From contig JABDJC010000117.1 in the NCBI GenBank assembly GCA_013003395.1, positions 1 to 42,657 of the forward strand: a stretch of 42,657 nucleotides of DNA, written 5' to 3'. A program made the position numbers and the translations under genes. This document shows, piece by piece, positions 34,454 through 42,521 of the stretch. Position 1 is the first letter of the stretch. Every line of letters begins with the position of its first letter. Below the pieces are notes generated by a model. That model saw only the letters and a program-made list of their open reading frames with translations. It made no database searches and was not told the DNA's origin. The DNA is from Acidimicrobiia bacterium. Its GTDB lineage: Bacteria; Actinomycetota; Acidimicrobiia; Spongiisociales; UBA5794.

Positions 34454-36027
34454 TTTTCCTCCAACTCAGAGCTTTCAAGGCTCTTTCGATCGATCTTTCC
34501 TGTGGATGTCTTCGGCAGCGTTTCTGTTCGAATGTCGAACTCGCCGGGGATCATGTATTTCGGGATCCGCTCGGCGATGAACTGCATCAGCGATGGTCTT
34601 GTCAGATCTTCGGCTGCCGATACGACGGCCTTGATTCGATTGGTGATCTTGTCGTCCGGTATGGCGATCACTGCGCACTCTACGACCGAGATGTGGGCGT
34701 TGATTGCCGTTTCGATCTCGCCGAGCTCGATGCGATAGCCACGGCTCTTGATCTGAGCGTCGCGTCTTCCCAAGAACGTGTAGTTGCCGTCCGGTTCCTC
34801 GATGACGAGATCGCCGGTCTTGTACACCGGATCGTCGAGTTCACCGCCGAAGGGGTTCGGAATTCTCGTCCGCGCAGTCCGCTCGGCATCCCCCCAATAG
34901 CCTTTCATGACCGATCCACCGCGTACAAACAGCTCTCCGGGGGTCCCTGGTTCGGCAAGGGTGCCTTCGTCGGTCACGACGAACGTGTCGACGTTGGCAA
35001 TCGCCTTGCCGATCGATGCCGGCGGAGCGTCTTCGTCCGGTGGCGCGGGAACGCGGTATGCGGTGCACACATTGGTCTCGGTCGGCCCGTACAGATTGGC
35101 GAAGGCGACGTGTGGCACGAGATGCATGAGGCGTGACAGGTACTTCGTCGGGAACACCTCTCCCGCGAAGAGGATGGTCTTCAGTGACGGCAGATCTCCG
35201 ACGGTCATCTTGGCGTGATCGACCATCATCGTGAGGATCGATGGCACGGCGTACATGACCGTGATGTCGTTGTTCTCGATGAGATTGCGAATCTCCATGG
35301 GGAACATGATGGCCCGACGCGGAACCATATGGACGGTTGCGCCGGCGAAAGCGGCTCCATAGAGATCGAAGGTCGAGAGGTCGAAATGCAGTGGCGCCAT
35401 TTGGGTGAGTTTGTCGTCTGCCGTGATGCCGTATTCCTCGACAGCCCACTTCACGAACGTCATGACGTTGCGATGCGACAACATGACGCCCTTGGGCTGG
35501 CCGGTTGATCCAGAGGTGTAGAGCATCACGGCGAGGTCCTCGTCGATGACCGCCACATCGGGCGACTTGTCAGAAGAGGCGTTGATGTCGCCGGCGTCGA
35601 GCAGATCGGCGCCGTGCGGAGCGGCGGTTGCTTCGTCGGCGTCGTGGGCGATGATCGTCGTCGCTCCTGCCGCCGAGAGCTCACCCCATGCGTTCGCCAG
35701 TTTTGCGGAGGTGACGAGGTGTCTGATGCCGCAATTCTCGACGATGTAGGCGGCACGAACAGGCGGGCTCGCAGGATCGATCGGGACGTACGCAGCTCCC
35801 GCCTTCATCGCGCCGTACAACGATACGACCGTCTCGATGCCCTTTTGCGCAAAAACTCCTACGCGATCGCCTCGGTTGACTCCTGCACCGATGAGCGTGT
35901 TGGCAACCCGGTTGGCTGCCTGATCGAGCTCTCGATAGGTCAGCGACCGGTCGCCGTCAACTATCGCGGCGTGGTCAGGCGTTCGCGCGGTCGAGTTTTC
36001 GAGGAGCTGATGGAGCAGGTCGTTCAT
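34450..36027 (-). CDS. Amino-acid adenylation enzyme (ANL superfamily)
   Basis: A 525-residue stand-alone adenylation domain. The core motifs are A3 LYTSGSTGQPKGV near 169-181, A5 NLYGPTETN near 310, A7 YKTGDLV near 400, A8 GRRDAQIKSRGYRIELGEIE and A10 PKTSTGKIDRKSL with the catalytic lysine near 510. The A4 region reads HFDLSTFDLYG, keeping the aspartate that binds the amino group of amino-acid substrates, as in DltA. It should adenylate an amino acid and load it on the adjacent carrier protein. The substrate cannot be fixed from the pocket by eye. A TTGAAC-17-TACAAT promoter lies upstream. Confidence 0.88.
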   Translation of the reverse strand: MNDLLHQLLENSTARTPDHAAIVDGDRSLTYRELDQAANRVANTLIGAGVNRGDRVGVFAQKGIETVVSLYGAMKAGAAYVPIDPASPPVRAAYIVENCGIRHLVTSAKLANAWGELSAAGATTIIAHDADEATAAPHGADLLDAGDINASSDKSPDVAVIDEDLAVMLYTSGSTGQPKGVMLSHRNVMTFVKWAVEEYGITADDKLTQMAPLHFDLSTFDLYGAAFAGATVHMVPRRAIMFPMEIRNLIENNDITVMYAVPSILTMMVDHAKMTVGDLPSLKTILFAGEVFPTKYLSRLMHLVPHVAFANLYGPTETNVCTAYRVPAPPDEDAPPASIGKAIANVDTFVVTDEGTLAEPGTPGELFVRGGSVMKGYWGDAERTARTRIPNPFGGELDDPVYKTGDLVIEEPDGNYTFLGRRDAQIKSRGYRIELGEIETAINAHISVVECAVIAIPDDKITNRIKAVVSAAEDLTRPSLMQFIAERIPKYMIPGEFDIRTETLPKTSTGKIDRKSLESSELEEK

Positions 36028-36153
36028 GGCATCACCGTGGAGTATCGCGTTGTCTTGTAGGGGACGAGCGTCCGACGTCGCGACTCAGCGCTTCGCGATG
36101 GACAAGCGATTCCCCCTTTGCGCTCGATGCCCCTGGCGGCACCCAACGATCGA

Positions 36154-36182
36154 ATTGTACGACAGGCTGGGCGTAGGTTCAA
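36154..36182 (-). promoter_or_regulatory. Sigma-70-type promoter of the adenylation-ACP-sulfotransferase operon
   Basis: On the minus strand, -35 TTGAAC (36182-36177) and -10 TACAAT (36159-36154) are separated by 17 bp. The -35 overlaps the stop of the glycosyltransferase gene. A leader of about 120 nt would precede the ATG at 36027. The rest of the 151-bp gap shows no other gene. Confidence 0.65.
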
Positions 36183-37324
36183 TGCCCTGGTTGAGCCATC
36201 GACAAAAACAGATCGGCCATCGCTGAGTTGACGGCATCCAGTCGATATCGATCTTCGAAGATCTCGTAGCCTCTCGCACCCATCGCGCTCGCCGTAGCCG
36301 GGTCCTTGGCCAAGCGGCCGATTGCGTCTGCCAGAGCCACAGGGTCTCCCGGCGGCGTCAACAGTCCCGATTCCCCGTCTGACACGACGGCGGCCAGTAC
36401 TGGAATGTCAGACGCAATCACGGGAATGCCGAGACCCATGGCCTCGATCACCGCCCCGCCGAGACCTTCGTAGACCGATGGGAATGCGAAGATGTCGGCA
36501 GCGGCAACCAGGTCAGGCACATCGCTGCGGTAGCCGAGGAACTCGACCACGCCGCTGAGGTCCAGCTCGGCGTGAGTCGCGGCAAGTTGACGGGTGACAT
36601 TGCCTTCCTTGCCGGCGATGACCGTTCGCATATTCGGCATGGGGTCCCGCAGCAGGGCTGCCGCATGAAGCAGCGTCTCCTGGCCCTTCTGGAATTCCTG
36701 GCGTCCCACGTTGATCACAAGCGTTGCGTCCTCGGCGATACCGAGTCGGCGCCTGCCCTCGGCGCGACGGTCGGCTGACGGTTCGCCCAGCCACTCCCGG
36801 TCGCGGCCACGCGGGATCACCGAAACTCGGTTCGGGTCGATGCCGAGTGCGCTCACGTTCGAGTCCTTGACCGGCTCGGTGAGCGCATGGAAATGATCAG
36901 TGAATCGCCTGGCCGTGAAGCCGTCGATGTGGCGCACGACGTGCAGCTTCCACGGTGTGATGTTCGGATCAGACATACGCGAGGGGTCGTACGACGTGTT
37001 CACAAGACTCGTCATCACCGGGACGTCACGGCCAATCGTCGCAATCCGGCCGATGATGTCCGAATCGAACAACGTCGTGTGCAACACGTCGGGCCGCTCC
37101 GAATCGATGACCGACCTGAGTTCGCGGAGGCGGCCGAACCAACGAGACGCCGTCATGTAGCGAACCGGCAGATCGGCGCTCTCCGTACCGACCTCGGTGC
37201 GGCGTCCGGAGAGACAGACGATCTTCGACTCGATACCTCGCTCGGCAAAGCCAGGAACCATTTGCGCCAGCGACCGCTCTGCGCCGCCGGCGCCCATCGA
37301 ATTGATGACGAACAACACCTTCAT
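36179..37324 (-). CDS. Glycosyltransferase family 4 (group 1)
   Basis: A 381-residue GT-B enzyme. The N-terminal Rossmann domain begins VLFVINSMGAGGAERSLAQM. The C-terminal donor-binding domain has VINVGRQEFQKGQETLL and the EX7E-type segment FPSVYEGLGGAVIEAMGLGIPVI, near 290-315, split here around its two glutamates. It should transfer a nucleotide-activated sugar to a lipid or glycan at the cytoplasmic face. A TAGAGT box ends 9 nt before the ATG, so it may have its own promoter. Its neighbours are surface-polysaccharide genes; the sugar and acceptor are unknown. Confidence 0.88.
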   Translation of the reverse strand: MKVLFVINSMGAGGAERSLAQMVPGFAERGIESKIVCLSGRRTEVGTESADLPVRYMTASRWFGRLRELRSVIDSERPDVLHTTLFDSDIIGRIATIGRDVPVMTSLVNTSYDPSRMSDPNITPWKLHVVRHIDGFTARRFTDHFHALTEPVKDSNVSALGIDPNRVSVIPRGRDREWLGEPSADRRAEGRRRLGIAEDATLVINVGRQEFQKGQETLLHAAALLRDPMPNMRTVIAGKEGNVTRQLAATHAELDLSGVVEFLGYRSDVPDLVAAADIFAFPSVYEGLGGAVIEAMGLGIPVIASDIPVLAAVVSDGESGLLTPPGDPVALADAIGRLAKDPATASAMGARGYEIFEDRYRLDAVNSAMADLFLSMAQPGH

Positions 37325-37333
37325 CGGGGCCGG

Positions 37334-37339
37334 ACTCTA
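37334..37339 (-). promoter_or_regulatory. Possible -10 box before the glycosyltransferase gene
   Basis: TAGAGT on the minus strand ends 9 nt before the ATG at 37324. The distance is slightly longer than for the other leaderless-type boxes, so confidence is low. Confidence 0.35.
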
Positions 37340-37371
37340 GAGCCTGTCGACCCGGGGTCGTTCGTGTGGTG

Positions 37372-39624
37372 TCAGTCGTCCAGCTCGGCCAGTTCTTGGG
37401 CGACCTCGGCTTCGGCCATCAACATGCGCCGCTTGATGAGCAGCACTGCTCCAGCGCCGACCGCAGAGGCCACGACAGGAACCGGTTGGCTGAGTGCACC
37501 GATCTGACTCACGAGGCCCACTGTCGGCGTGCCGCCGGTAGCTGCTGCGACAGCGGCTGTCGTTCCGGTGAGGCCGTATGCGCCGGAGCGCTCGCCTGCA
37601 ACCTCGAACGGATTGAACAGGCGACCGAGGAAGCTGGAGCGACTTTCACCGGATCCGGGAACCTCTGAACCCCGACCGTCCTCGACAACGCCGTCTCTCG
37701 GCCGTCCGCGGCGTGGAGGACGAGTGGTCGTACTCGACTGCGGTGGCTGTTGCGTCGTGGTCGTCGTGTTGCGGGGTGGTCGGGACGTCGTCGTGGTCGA
37801 TCCCGGAGGTTGCGTTGTCGTGGTGGAACCGGGAGGTTGTGTCGTCGTGGTCGATCCCGGAGGTTGTGTCGTCGTGGTCGTAGCGGGAGGTTGTGTGGTG
37901 GACGTCGTACCACCGCCGCCGCCTCCGTCGACCACAGTCACGTTGCCGGTGTCGTTGATCTCCCAGGCGTTGACGCTCTGCTCGACATAGATGACCGTTC
38001 CCTTTGTGGCGTCCAGCACGGTCACTTCGTCGGCGACCAGGCCGGTGTCGATGAAGTGATATTCACCGGGATGGGTGCCGTTGTTCGAGGCGTTGTTGAC
38101 GTGCAACGAGGTGAGCAATCCACCGATGAACAGCGGCTTGCCGTCATTGTCAGAGTTGGATTTGGAGATGTGGACGGCTGCTTCACTTGCGTTGTACACG
38201 TAGATGTTCTCGAAGGTGAGCCGCGGGTCGTCCTCCGAGCTCTTGGCGTGAATGTCGACGCCGTAAACGCAGTCGTACACCTCGACATCTTTGTACAGAT
38301 ACCGGTTCGTGTACGCACCGTGCACGATGCCTGAAATCCCGAGGTTGTAGGCGAGGAATCGCTCGACAACGTGTCGATTGGGGTCGTTCTGCCAAGTGAA
38401 GATGCCGTTGGCCTTGTTGTTGTGGGCGACGCAGTCTTCGAAAACCCACAGGTTTGGCCGGCCGTTGCCCATGCTCGGCCACTGGTAGCCGGCGGCGTTC
38501 TTCGTACCGCCGATGCCGGTGGCGACGAGCCCCCGTGCGACGTTGCCAGAGCCGGATCCCATCATGAAGCCATGCAGGTACCAACCGCGAATCGGATCGT
38601 TCGGATGAACGAGAGCCGCGACGCAGTCTTCCCACAGGGTGTCGTCAGTGAGGTCGCTGGTATCGAGCACCGAACCGGTCGGAAGGTCCCACCAGTAAGG
38701 AGCGTCGGTGATGTCGTAGGCGATGCAGTCTCGAAGCGTCACGCCATGCGCAGCGTGAGGCACAAATGCACGATTGCCGGAGTGCCGGACGACGACACTT
38801 TCGATCACCGAACCGCGAGGTCCGTCGCCACCATGGTGGAAGTGAAGCGGGTAGCGCCCGAGGACACCCTTGTCGTTCTGGCGTGGCCCCATGTGAGATA
38901 TCTCAACGTTCTTCACGGTCTGCGGGACCATCGAGTGCAAGAACATCAGGTGGGCGCGCCCGCCTGGAGTTCCTGAGATCTTCACGTTGCGGGTGAGGTT
39001 CAGGATCTCAGACTTGAAACCCTGCGGCGAAGTCGGAACGGCGGAACCCTTGGTGAAGGACTTGAAGTTGGTGTAGTCGCCTGGAGTGACCGGGGTGGAG
39101 ATGAGCTCGTCGGTCGACAACCAGGTCGAGTGGTCGCCGGTGCGGTTCCACCCTTGCTTCGTCGTCCCAACGGCATCCAAGACGCCCATGTGGGTCACCC
39201 AGAGGCCGACGTCCGAGGCGAGGATCTCCATGCCGCCCCCTACGAACTTCGATTCGTTGACGTCGATGAACTTGACGGTGTGCGAGGCCGAAGCGCTCGG
39301 TCGCATCACCATGGTGCCGTAGACGACGATGTTGCCGCTCGACTCCAACACGAGATGCTTGTCAGGGTCGAAGGTGAGGAGCGCGCCATCGGTGACCGTC
39401 ACGCCCGCGACGGTGGTGGAGACGTCGACGATGATGGATCCGGTGACTTCCGCGATGTCGTTTGGGCCGGGAACGCGAAGGTCAGGCCATGCGGTCGGGT
39501 CTGACCAGTTCTTGGCTGCGAGAGCGAGGGCTGGGATTCGGGCTCCGAGCGCTGCGGCTACGAAGGGTGCGGCTGCCGTTGCTCCGGCGGCGCGCTGGAC
39601 AAAGGTGCGACGTGTGAGGGCCAA
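37372..39624 (-). CDS. Tat-exported G8-domain / CEMIP-like beta-helix surface protein
   Basis: A 750-residue exported protein. The start MALTRRTFVQRAAGAT has a twin-arginine motif. A G8-like domain (about 38-110: NWSDPTAWPDLRVPGPNDIA ... GNIVVYGTMVMRP) leads into a right-handed beta-helix region (about 200-550) with the CEMIP/TMEM2-like LGRYPLHFHHGGDG near 258 and CIAYDITDAPYWWDLPTGS. A TTTTQPPGS repeat stalk (about 575-630) precedes a basic stretch and one helix near the C-terminus (PVVASAVGAGAVLLIKRR), giving a wall-spanning anchored layout. CEMIP proteins depolymerise hyaluronan, so glycan binding or cleavage is plausible here. The TTG start has GGAG 9 nt upstream (39634-39637). Confidence 0.82.
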   Translation of the reverse strand: MALTRRTFVQRAAGATAAAPFVAAALGARIPALALAAKNWSDPTAWPDLRVPGPNDIAEVTGSIIVDVSTTVAGVTVTDGALLTFDPDKHLVLESSGNIVVYGTMVMRPSASASHTVKFIDVNESKFVGGGMEILASDVGLWVTHMGVLDAVGTTKQGWNRTGDHSTWLSTDELISTPVTPGDYTNFKSFTKGSAVPTSPQGFKSEILNLTRNVKISGTPGGRAHLMFLHSMVPQTVKNVEISHMGPRQNDKGVLGRYPLHFHHGGDGPRGSVIESVVVRHSGNRAFVPHAAHGVTLRDCIAYDITDAPYWWDLPTGSVLDTSDLTDDTLWEDCVAALVHPNDPIRGWYLHGFMMGSGSGNVARGLVATGIGGTKNAAGYQWPSMGNGRPNLWVFEDCVAHNNKANGIFTWQNDPNRHVVERFLAYNLGISGIVHGAYTNRYLYKDVEVYDCVYGVDIHAKSSEDDPRLTFENIYVYNASEAAVHISKSNSDNDGKPLFIGGLLTSLHVNNASNNGTHPGEYHFIDTGLVADEVTVLDATKGTVIYVEQSVNAWEINDTGNVTVVDGGGGGGTTSTTQPPATTTTTQPPGSTTTTQPPGSTTTTQPPGSTTTTSRPPRNTTTTTQQPPQSSTTTRPPRRGRPRDGVVEDGRGSEVPGSGESRSSFLGRLFNPFEVAGERSGAYGLTGTTAAVAAATGGTPTVGLVSQIGALSQPVPVVASAVGAGAVLLIKRRMLMAEAEVAQELAELDD
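37789..37902 (-). repeat. 27-bp tandem repeat coding TTTTQPPGS stalk
   Basis: GGAGGTTG recurs at 37805, 37832, 37859 and 37886, an exact 27-bp period, encoding nine-residue QPPGSTTTT-type units on the minus strand. The first unit is the variant QPPATTTTT. Such in-frame repeats can vary in copy number between strains. Confidence 0.9.
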
Positions 39625-39862
39625 GGGGGTTAGCTCCAGTTTGCGAGGGTGGTATGTGTGATTCGTTATCGGTGTATCTGAGGCAAAACTTTAACACAAA
39701 GTAGCTAAAACGAATGCTTAAAGTAGTGACAACTGCGGGTAAAGCGAGGGTTTACTCGGATGCTCAATTGATGCCATTTAGACCGATTGAGATGCCAAAT
39801 TCATCGCAAGGAAGTGTTCGATCCAGTTGGCGTTTCGATCACCGTGGAGGCCGATCGCGCCA
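39625..39862 (-). promoter_or_regulatory. AT-rich intergenic region upstream of the G8/CEMIP-like gene
   Basis: A 238-bp gap, clearly richer in A and T than its surroundings, especially 39661-39800. AAAGTAG occurs at 39698-39704 and 39720-39726, 22 bp apart. TTGTCA (minus strand, 39732-39727) could be a -35, but no convincing -10 is seen at the right distance. It must hold the promoter of the G8-like gene and the 3' end of the deacetylase mRNA. I see no ORF or known riboswitch in it. Confidence 0.4.
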
Positions 39863-40606
39863 CTATGGACCGGCGTACCCGCGCAACTTGCGCCGTAGCT
39901 TGTCTTCGGCCTGTAAGCCTCGATGCATCTTCCGTTTGAAGAAGACGACGCCGTCGCTCAGCTGGACCGGAATACGGTTGACTTTGAATTCGTCGGCCTG
40001 ATCGCCAGATCCGACTCCGCTCCCGACTGTGGCGCTCACGTAGAGGTCACGGACCACGGGATCGGCGTCTGCCGACCAGTAGCCCCAGGGATACGTGAAG
40101 TGCCGTGGTCTCTCACCGGTTCGAGACTCGATGAGTTCGTTGGACCGTTCGAGATCTTCCCGCGCTTCGCCCCGAGAGGTCGTTCGCATGTCACCGTGAC
40201 GGTGCGTGTGTGCGCCGAGCGTCATGAGACCGCTTTCTCGCATCGTCTTCACCTGATCCCAGGTGATCGGTTCGGCGCTCCCTCCAGGGAAGAGCGGTTC
40301 ACCGCTCTCGGTTGGGTGGGTCGTCAGGTACAGCGTGAAGGGGAGTTGACGGTCCAGGAGCAGGGGATAGGCGAGGCGAAACATGTCGTCGTATCCGTCG
40401 TCGAACGTGAGCACGTACTGGTTCTCTGTACCCGGCTGCGTTCGCGTCGCCAGCGCCGTCTCCAGATCCACGATCTCTCCGTTGTCGGCAAGCCAATCCA
40501 TTTGCGCTTTGAAGGCCGAGAGCGACACCTCCATCTCGCGGCCGAGCCCAGCGCCGATCTGGTGGTAAATGAGTATTCGCGGTCCACGCAGCGGACCCAT
40601 GAACAC
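39863..40606 (-). CDS. Polysaccharide deacetylase (NodB/CE4) family protein
   Basis: A 247-residue CE4-type deacetylase. The catalytic/metal motifs are TFDDGYDD (motif 1, catalytic base and metal Asp) near 67-74, HTHRHGD (motif 2, metal histidines) near 133, and FTYPWGY (motif 3) near 170. It should remove acetyl groups from N-acetylhexosamine units of a glycan. No signal peptide is evident. GTG 40606 is the first canonical start; ATG 40600 also fits. The frame stays open without a canonical start back to the stop of the upstream Wzz-like gene. It lies between the Wzz-like and G8-like genes, suggesting surface-glycan modification. Confidence 0.88.
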   Translation of the reverse strand: MFMGPLRGPRILIYHQIGAGLGREMEVSLSAFKAQMDWLADNGEIVDLETALATRTQPGTENQYVLTFDDGYDDMFRLAYPLLLDRQLPFTLYLTTHPTESGEPLFPGGSAEPITWDQVKTMRESGLMTLGAHTHRHGDMRTTSRGEAREDLERSNELIESRTGERPRHFTYPWGYWSADADPVVRDLYVSATVGSGVGSGDQADEFKVNRIPVQLSDGVVFFKRKMHRGLQAEDKLRRKLRGYAGP

Positions 40607-40666
40607 GTCGGCCGCAGCAAAGGCAGCCTTGGAGGCACGTCGGGCGATGGCTTTGGGGCCGATGAC

Positions 40667-42508
40667 TCAGGTCCCAGACTTGGTGGTGGTGCTCGGCTCA
40701 GCGACGTCGTCGGACCCCGCCTTCTTCTCCGCAGCGGCCACCGTCTCTTTTGGAGCCTTCATGCGCAATCGGTAGCGAGACAAGATCACGGCACCGATCA
40801 CATTTACCTGGCGTCGAGCGAGATCGAGCTGCGCATCCTCGACATCCAGCACAGTTGCTCTGCCTTGGCCGGCCGCAACGATCATGTAGTCCATCCTCTG
40901 AGCAACAACGGTGGTCGTCGGATTCTCGATTGCTGGAGCTGCCACCAACACGACATCGGCCTGCTGCTTGGCTGCCGCGAGTGCGGCCCGGAACGGCTCG
41001 CTCGACACGGTGTCGGCAGCATCGCCAACACCGATGCCGGATGGCAAAGCAGTGAGCCCTTCCATCACCTCCGGTAGTGCCGCCAACGTCTTGCCGAAGT
41101 GCACACCCGACTCCGAGCCGGTGCTGGATGCAAGCATCTCGGTGAGCGTGACATTTGCTGGGCCGTACTCTGCCAATTCGGTGTCAGAGTCGAAGTCGGT
41201 GTCGATCAGCAGCACTGAGCGACCGGCAACGGCCAGACTGGTCGCCAAGTCCGCTGCCAGCTCCTGAACATTCTGCGACTTCGCTCTCAGCCCGGTGAGG
41301 CCGACGGTCATGGGACCCTTGGCCATGGGAGCCTCGAGCGCTGCCCGGATGGTCTGCACCTCACGGCGGCGGCGATTCGGACCGACCGAGGTGTACCACG
41401 GACGATCATCAGGCACGAGTCGTGGCCGCAATGGCACCTCGGCGAGGCCGGAGAGTTCTTCGAGGTCGTCGACCACCCAGACCTTCTTGCGGAACAGGTC
41501 GAACCCGGCAATCGCAACCGCGGCGAGGAAGATGCCTACCAAGACACCGGTGAGACCGGAAGTCAGTCGTGATTGGAACTCCGGAGTGGTGTCTTGAACC
41601 GAAACGTCGCCCGTCACGGTTGCCTGACCGCTCTCTTCTTGGAGTGACAACGACAGGGCGATGTACTCGTCTTCGAGGTCCTGGATGCGTTGTTCGAGGA
41701 CGAGTTCGTCGAGAGAGTCGACCGTCGACAACGGAATCTCTTCCATCGCGGGATCGACGGCCGGCAGTTCGGCGATGCGAGCCTCGACGTCCCGGAGCGC
41801 GTTCAGGAGGGTGTCGAGCTCGGCTTGCAGCGCGGCCACGTCAACGGGTTCTTCAGGCTCCTCGCCTTCTGCCGGGGCTGTCGTGCCCAACAGCTCGCCA
41901 AGGGTCTCGGCGATTTCGGCATCCTCGATCTGGACTGCAATGTCCTCGGCACGGTTCTGCAAGTCGGCCCGAACGGCGTCGAAAAGCGAACGTTGTACCT
42001 CGACCTCGGGATCCGGTTCGACCACGACAGGGGCTGGCGTGAGCGAGGCTCGTTCTTCGTTCAAGACCTCGAGTCGCTCAACGATGACATCGATTCTGTC
42101 CGAGATGGTCTCGACCACCGTCATCGATTGCTCAGCGTTCAGGTACTCCTCGCGAAAGGTGGTTGCCAGCTCCTCGGCTTCTTCAGCCTGGCGGGCGGAG
42201 GCCCTGAAGATCAGTTCTGCCGCGGCGACGTCAGCTGTGACTTGTAGCCGTGAGTCGTTCTCGACGCCTTGTGCTGCGAGCACATTGTCTGCGTCGGCTT
42301 TTGCCGAGTTGAGGCGACGTTCGAAAGCATCGTCTGACTCGTTTTCGAGTTTGATGAATTCCATGGGCGCGCTCGCGACGAACGTCCTGCGTATCTGCTC
42401 GTTGCTGCGCGAGGTGATGATGACCGAGATGGCGCCGCCCAGAATCGCGGCGATCAGGAGGATCCACCAGGAAGCGCGTAGTACCAGATAAAGGCGTCGA
42501 GGGCTCAA
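40667..42508 (-). CDS. Wzz-like chain-length protein fused to a degenerate BY-kinase-type domain
   Basis: A 613-residue two-helix protein. Helix 1 (about 13-33, WWILLIAAILGGAISVIIT) and helix 2 (about 316-336, GLTGVLVGIFLAAVAIAGF) flank a long acidic coiled-coil region, as in Wzz/Wzc polysaccharide co-polymerases. The C-terminal domain resembles CpsD/Wzc tyrosine kinases: LLIDTDFDSDTEL near 431 keeps the Walker A' core. However, the P-loop position reads GLTGLRAKSQNVQELA, without GKS/GKT, and no tyrosine cluster ends the chain. It is probably a non-catalytic regulator of polysaccharide length or export. The start is TTG 42508; no strong ribosome site is seen. Confidence 0.82.
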   Translation of the reverse strand: MSPRRLYLVLRASWWILLIAAILGGAISVIITSRSNEQIRRTFVASAPMEFIKLENESDDAFERRLNSAKADADNVLAAQGVENDSRLQVTADVAAAELIFRASARQAEEAEELATTFREEYLNAEQSMTVVETISDRIDVIVERLEVLNEERASLTPAPVVVEPDPEVEVQRSLFDAVRADLQNRAEDIAVQIEDAEIAETLGELLGTTAPAEGEEPEEPVDVAALQAELDTLLNALRDVEARIAELPAVDPAMEEIPLSTVDSLDELVLEQRIQDLEDEYIALSLSLQEESGQATVTGDVSVQDTTPEFQSRLTSGLTGVLVGIFLAAVAIAGFDLFRKKVWVVDDLEELSGLAEVPLRPRLVPDDRPWYTSVGPNRRRREVQTIRAALEAPMAKGPMTVGLTGLRAKSQNVQELAADLATSLAVAGRSVLLIDTDFDSDTELAEYGPANVTLTEMLASSTGSESGVHFGKTLAALPEVMEGLTALPSGIGVGDAADTVSSEPFRAALAAAKQQADVVLVAAPAIENPTTTVVAQRMDYMIVAAGQGRATVLDVEDAQLDLARRQVNVIGAVILSRYRLRMKAPKETVAAAEKKAGSDDVAEPSTTTKSGT

Positions 42509-42521
42509 AGGGTTTGTCTTT

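Noticed and set aside
37789-37902. CRISPR-like regular repeats
   Set aside because: The 27-bp units are directly adjacent, without spacers, and encode a Thr/Pro stalk in frame.
39625-39862. Riboswitch (c-di-GMP or similar) before the G8-like gene
   Set aside because: I looked for the conserved c-di-GMP-I core on the minus strand and did not find it; only AT-rich sequence and short repeats are present.
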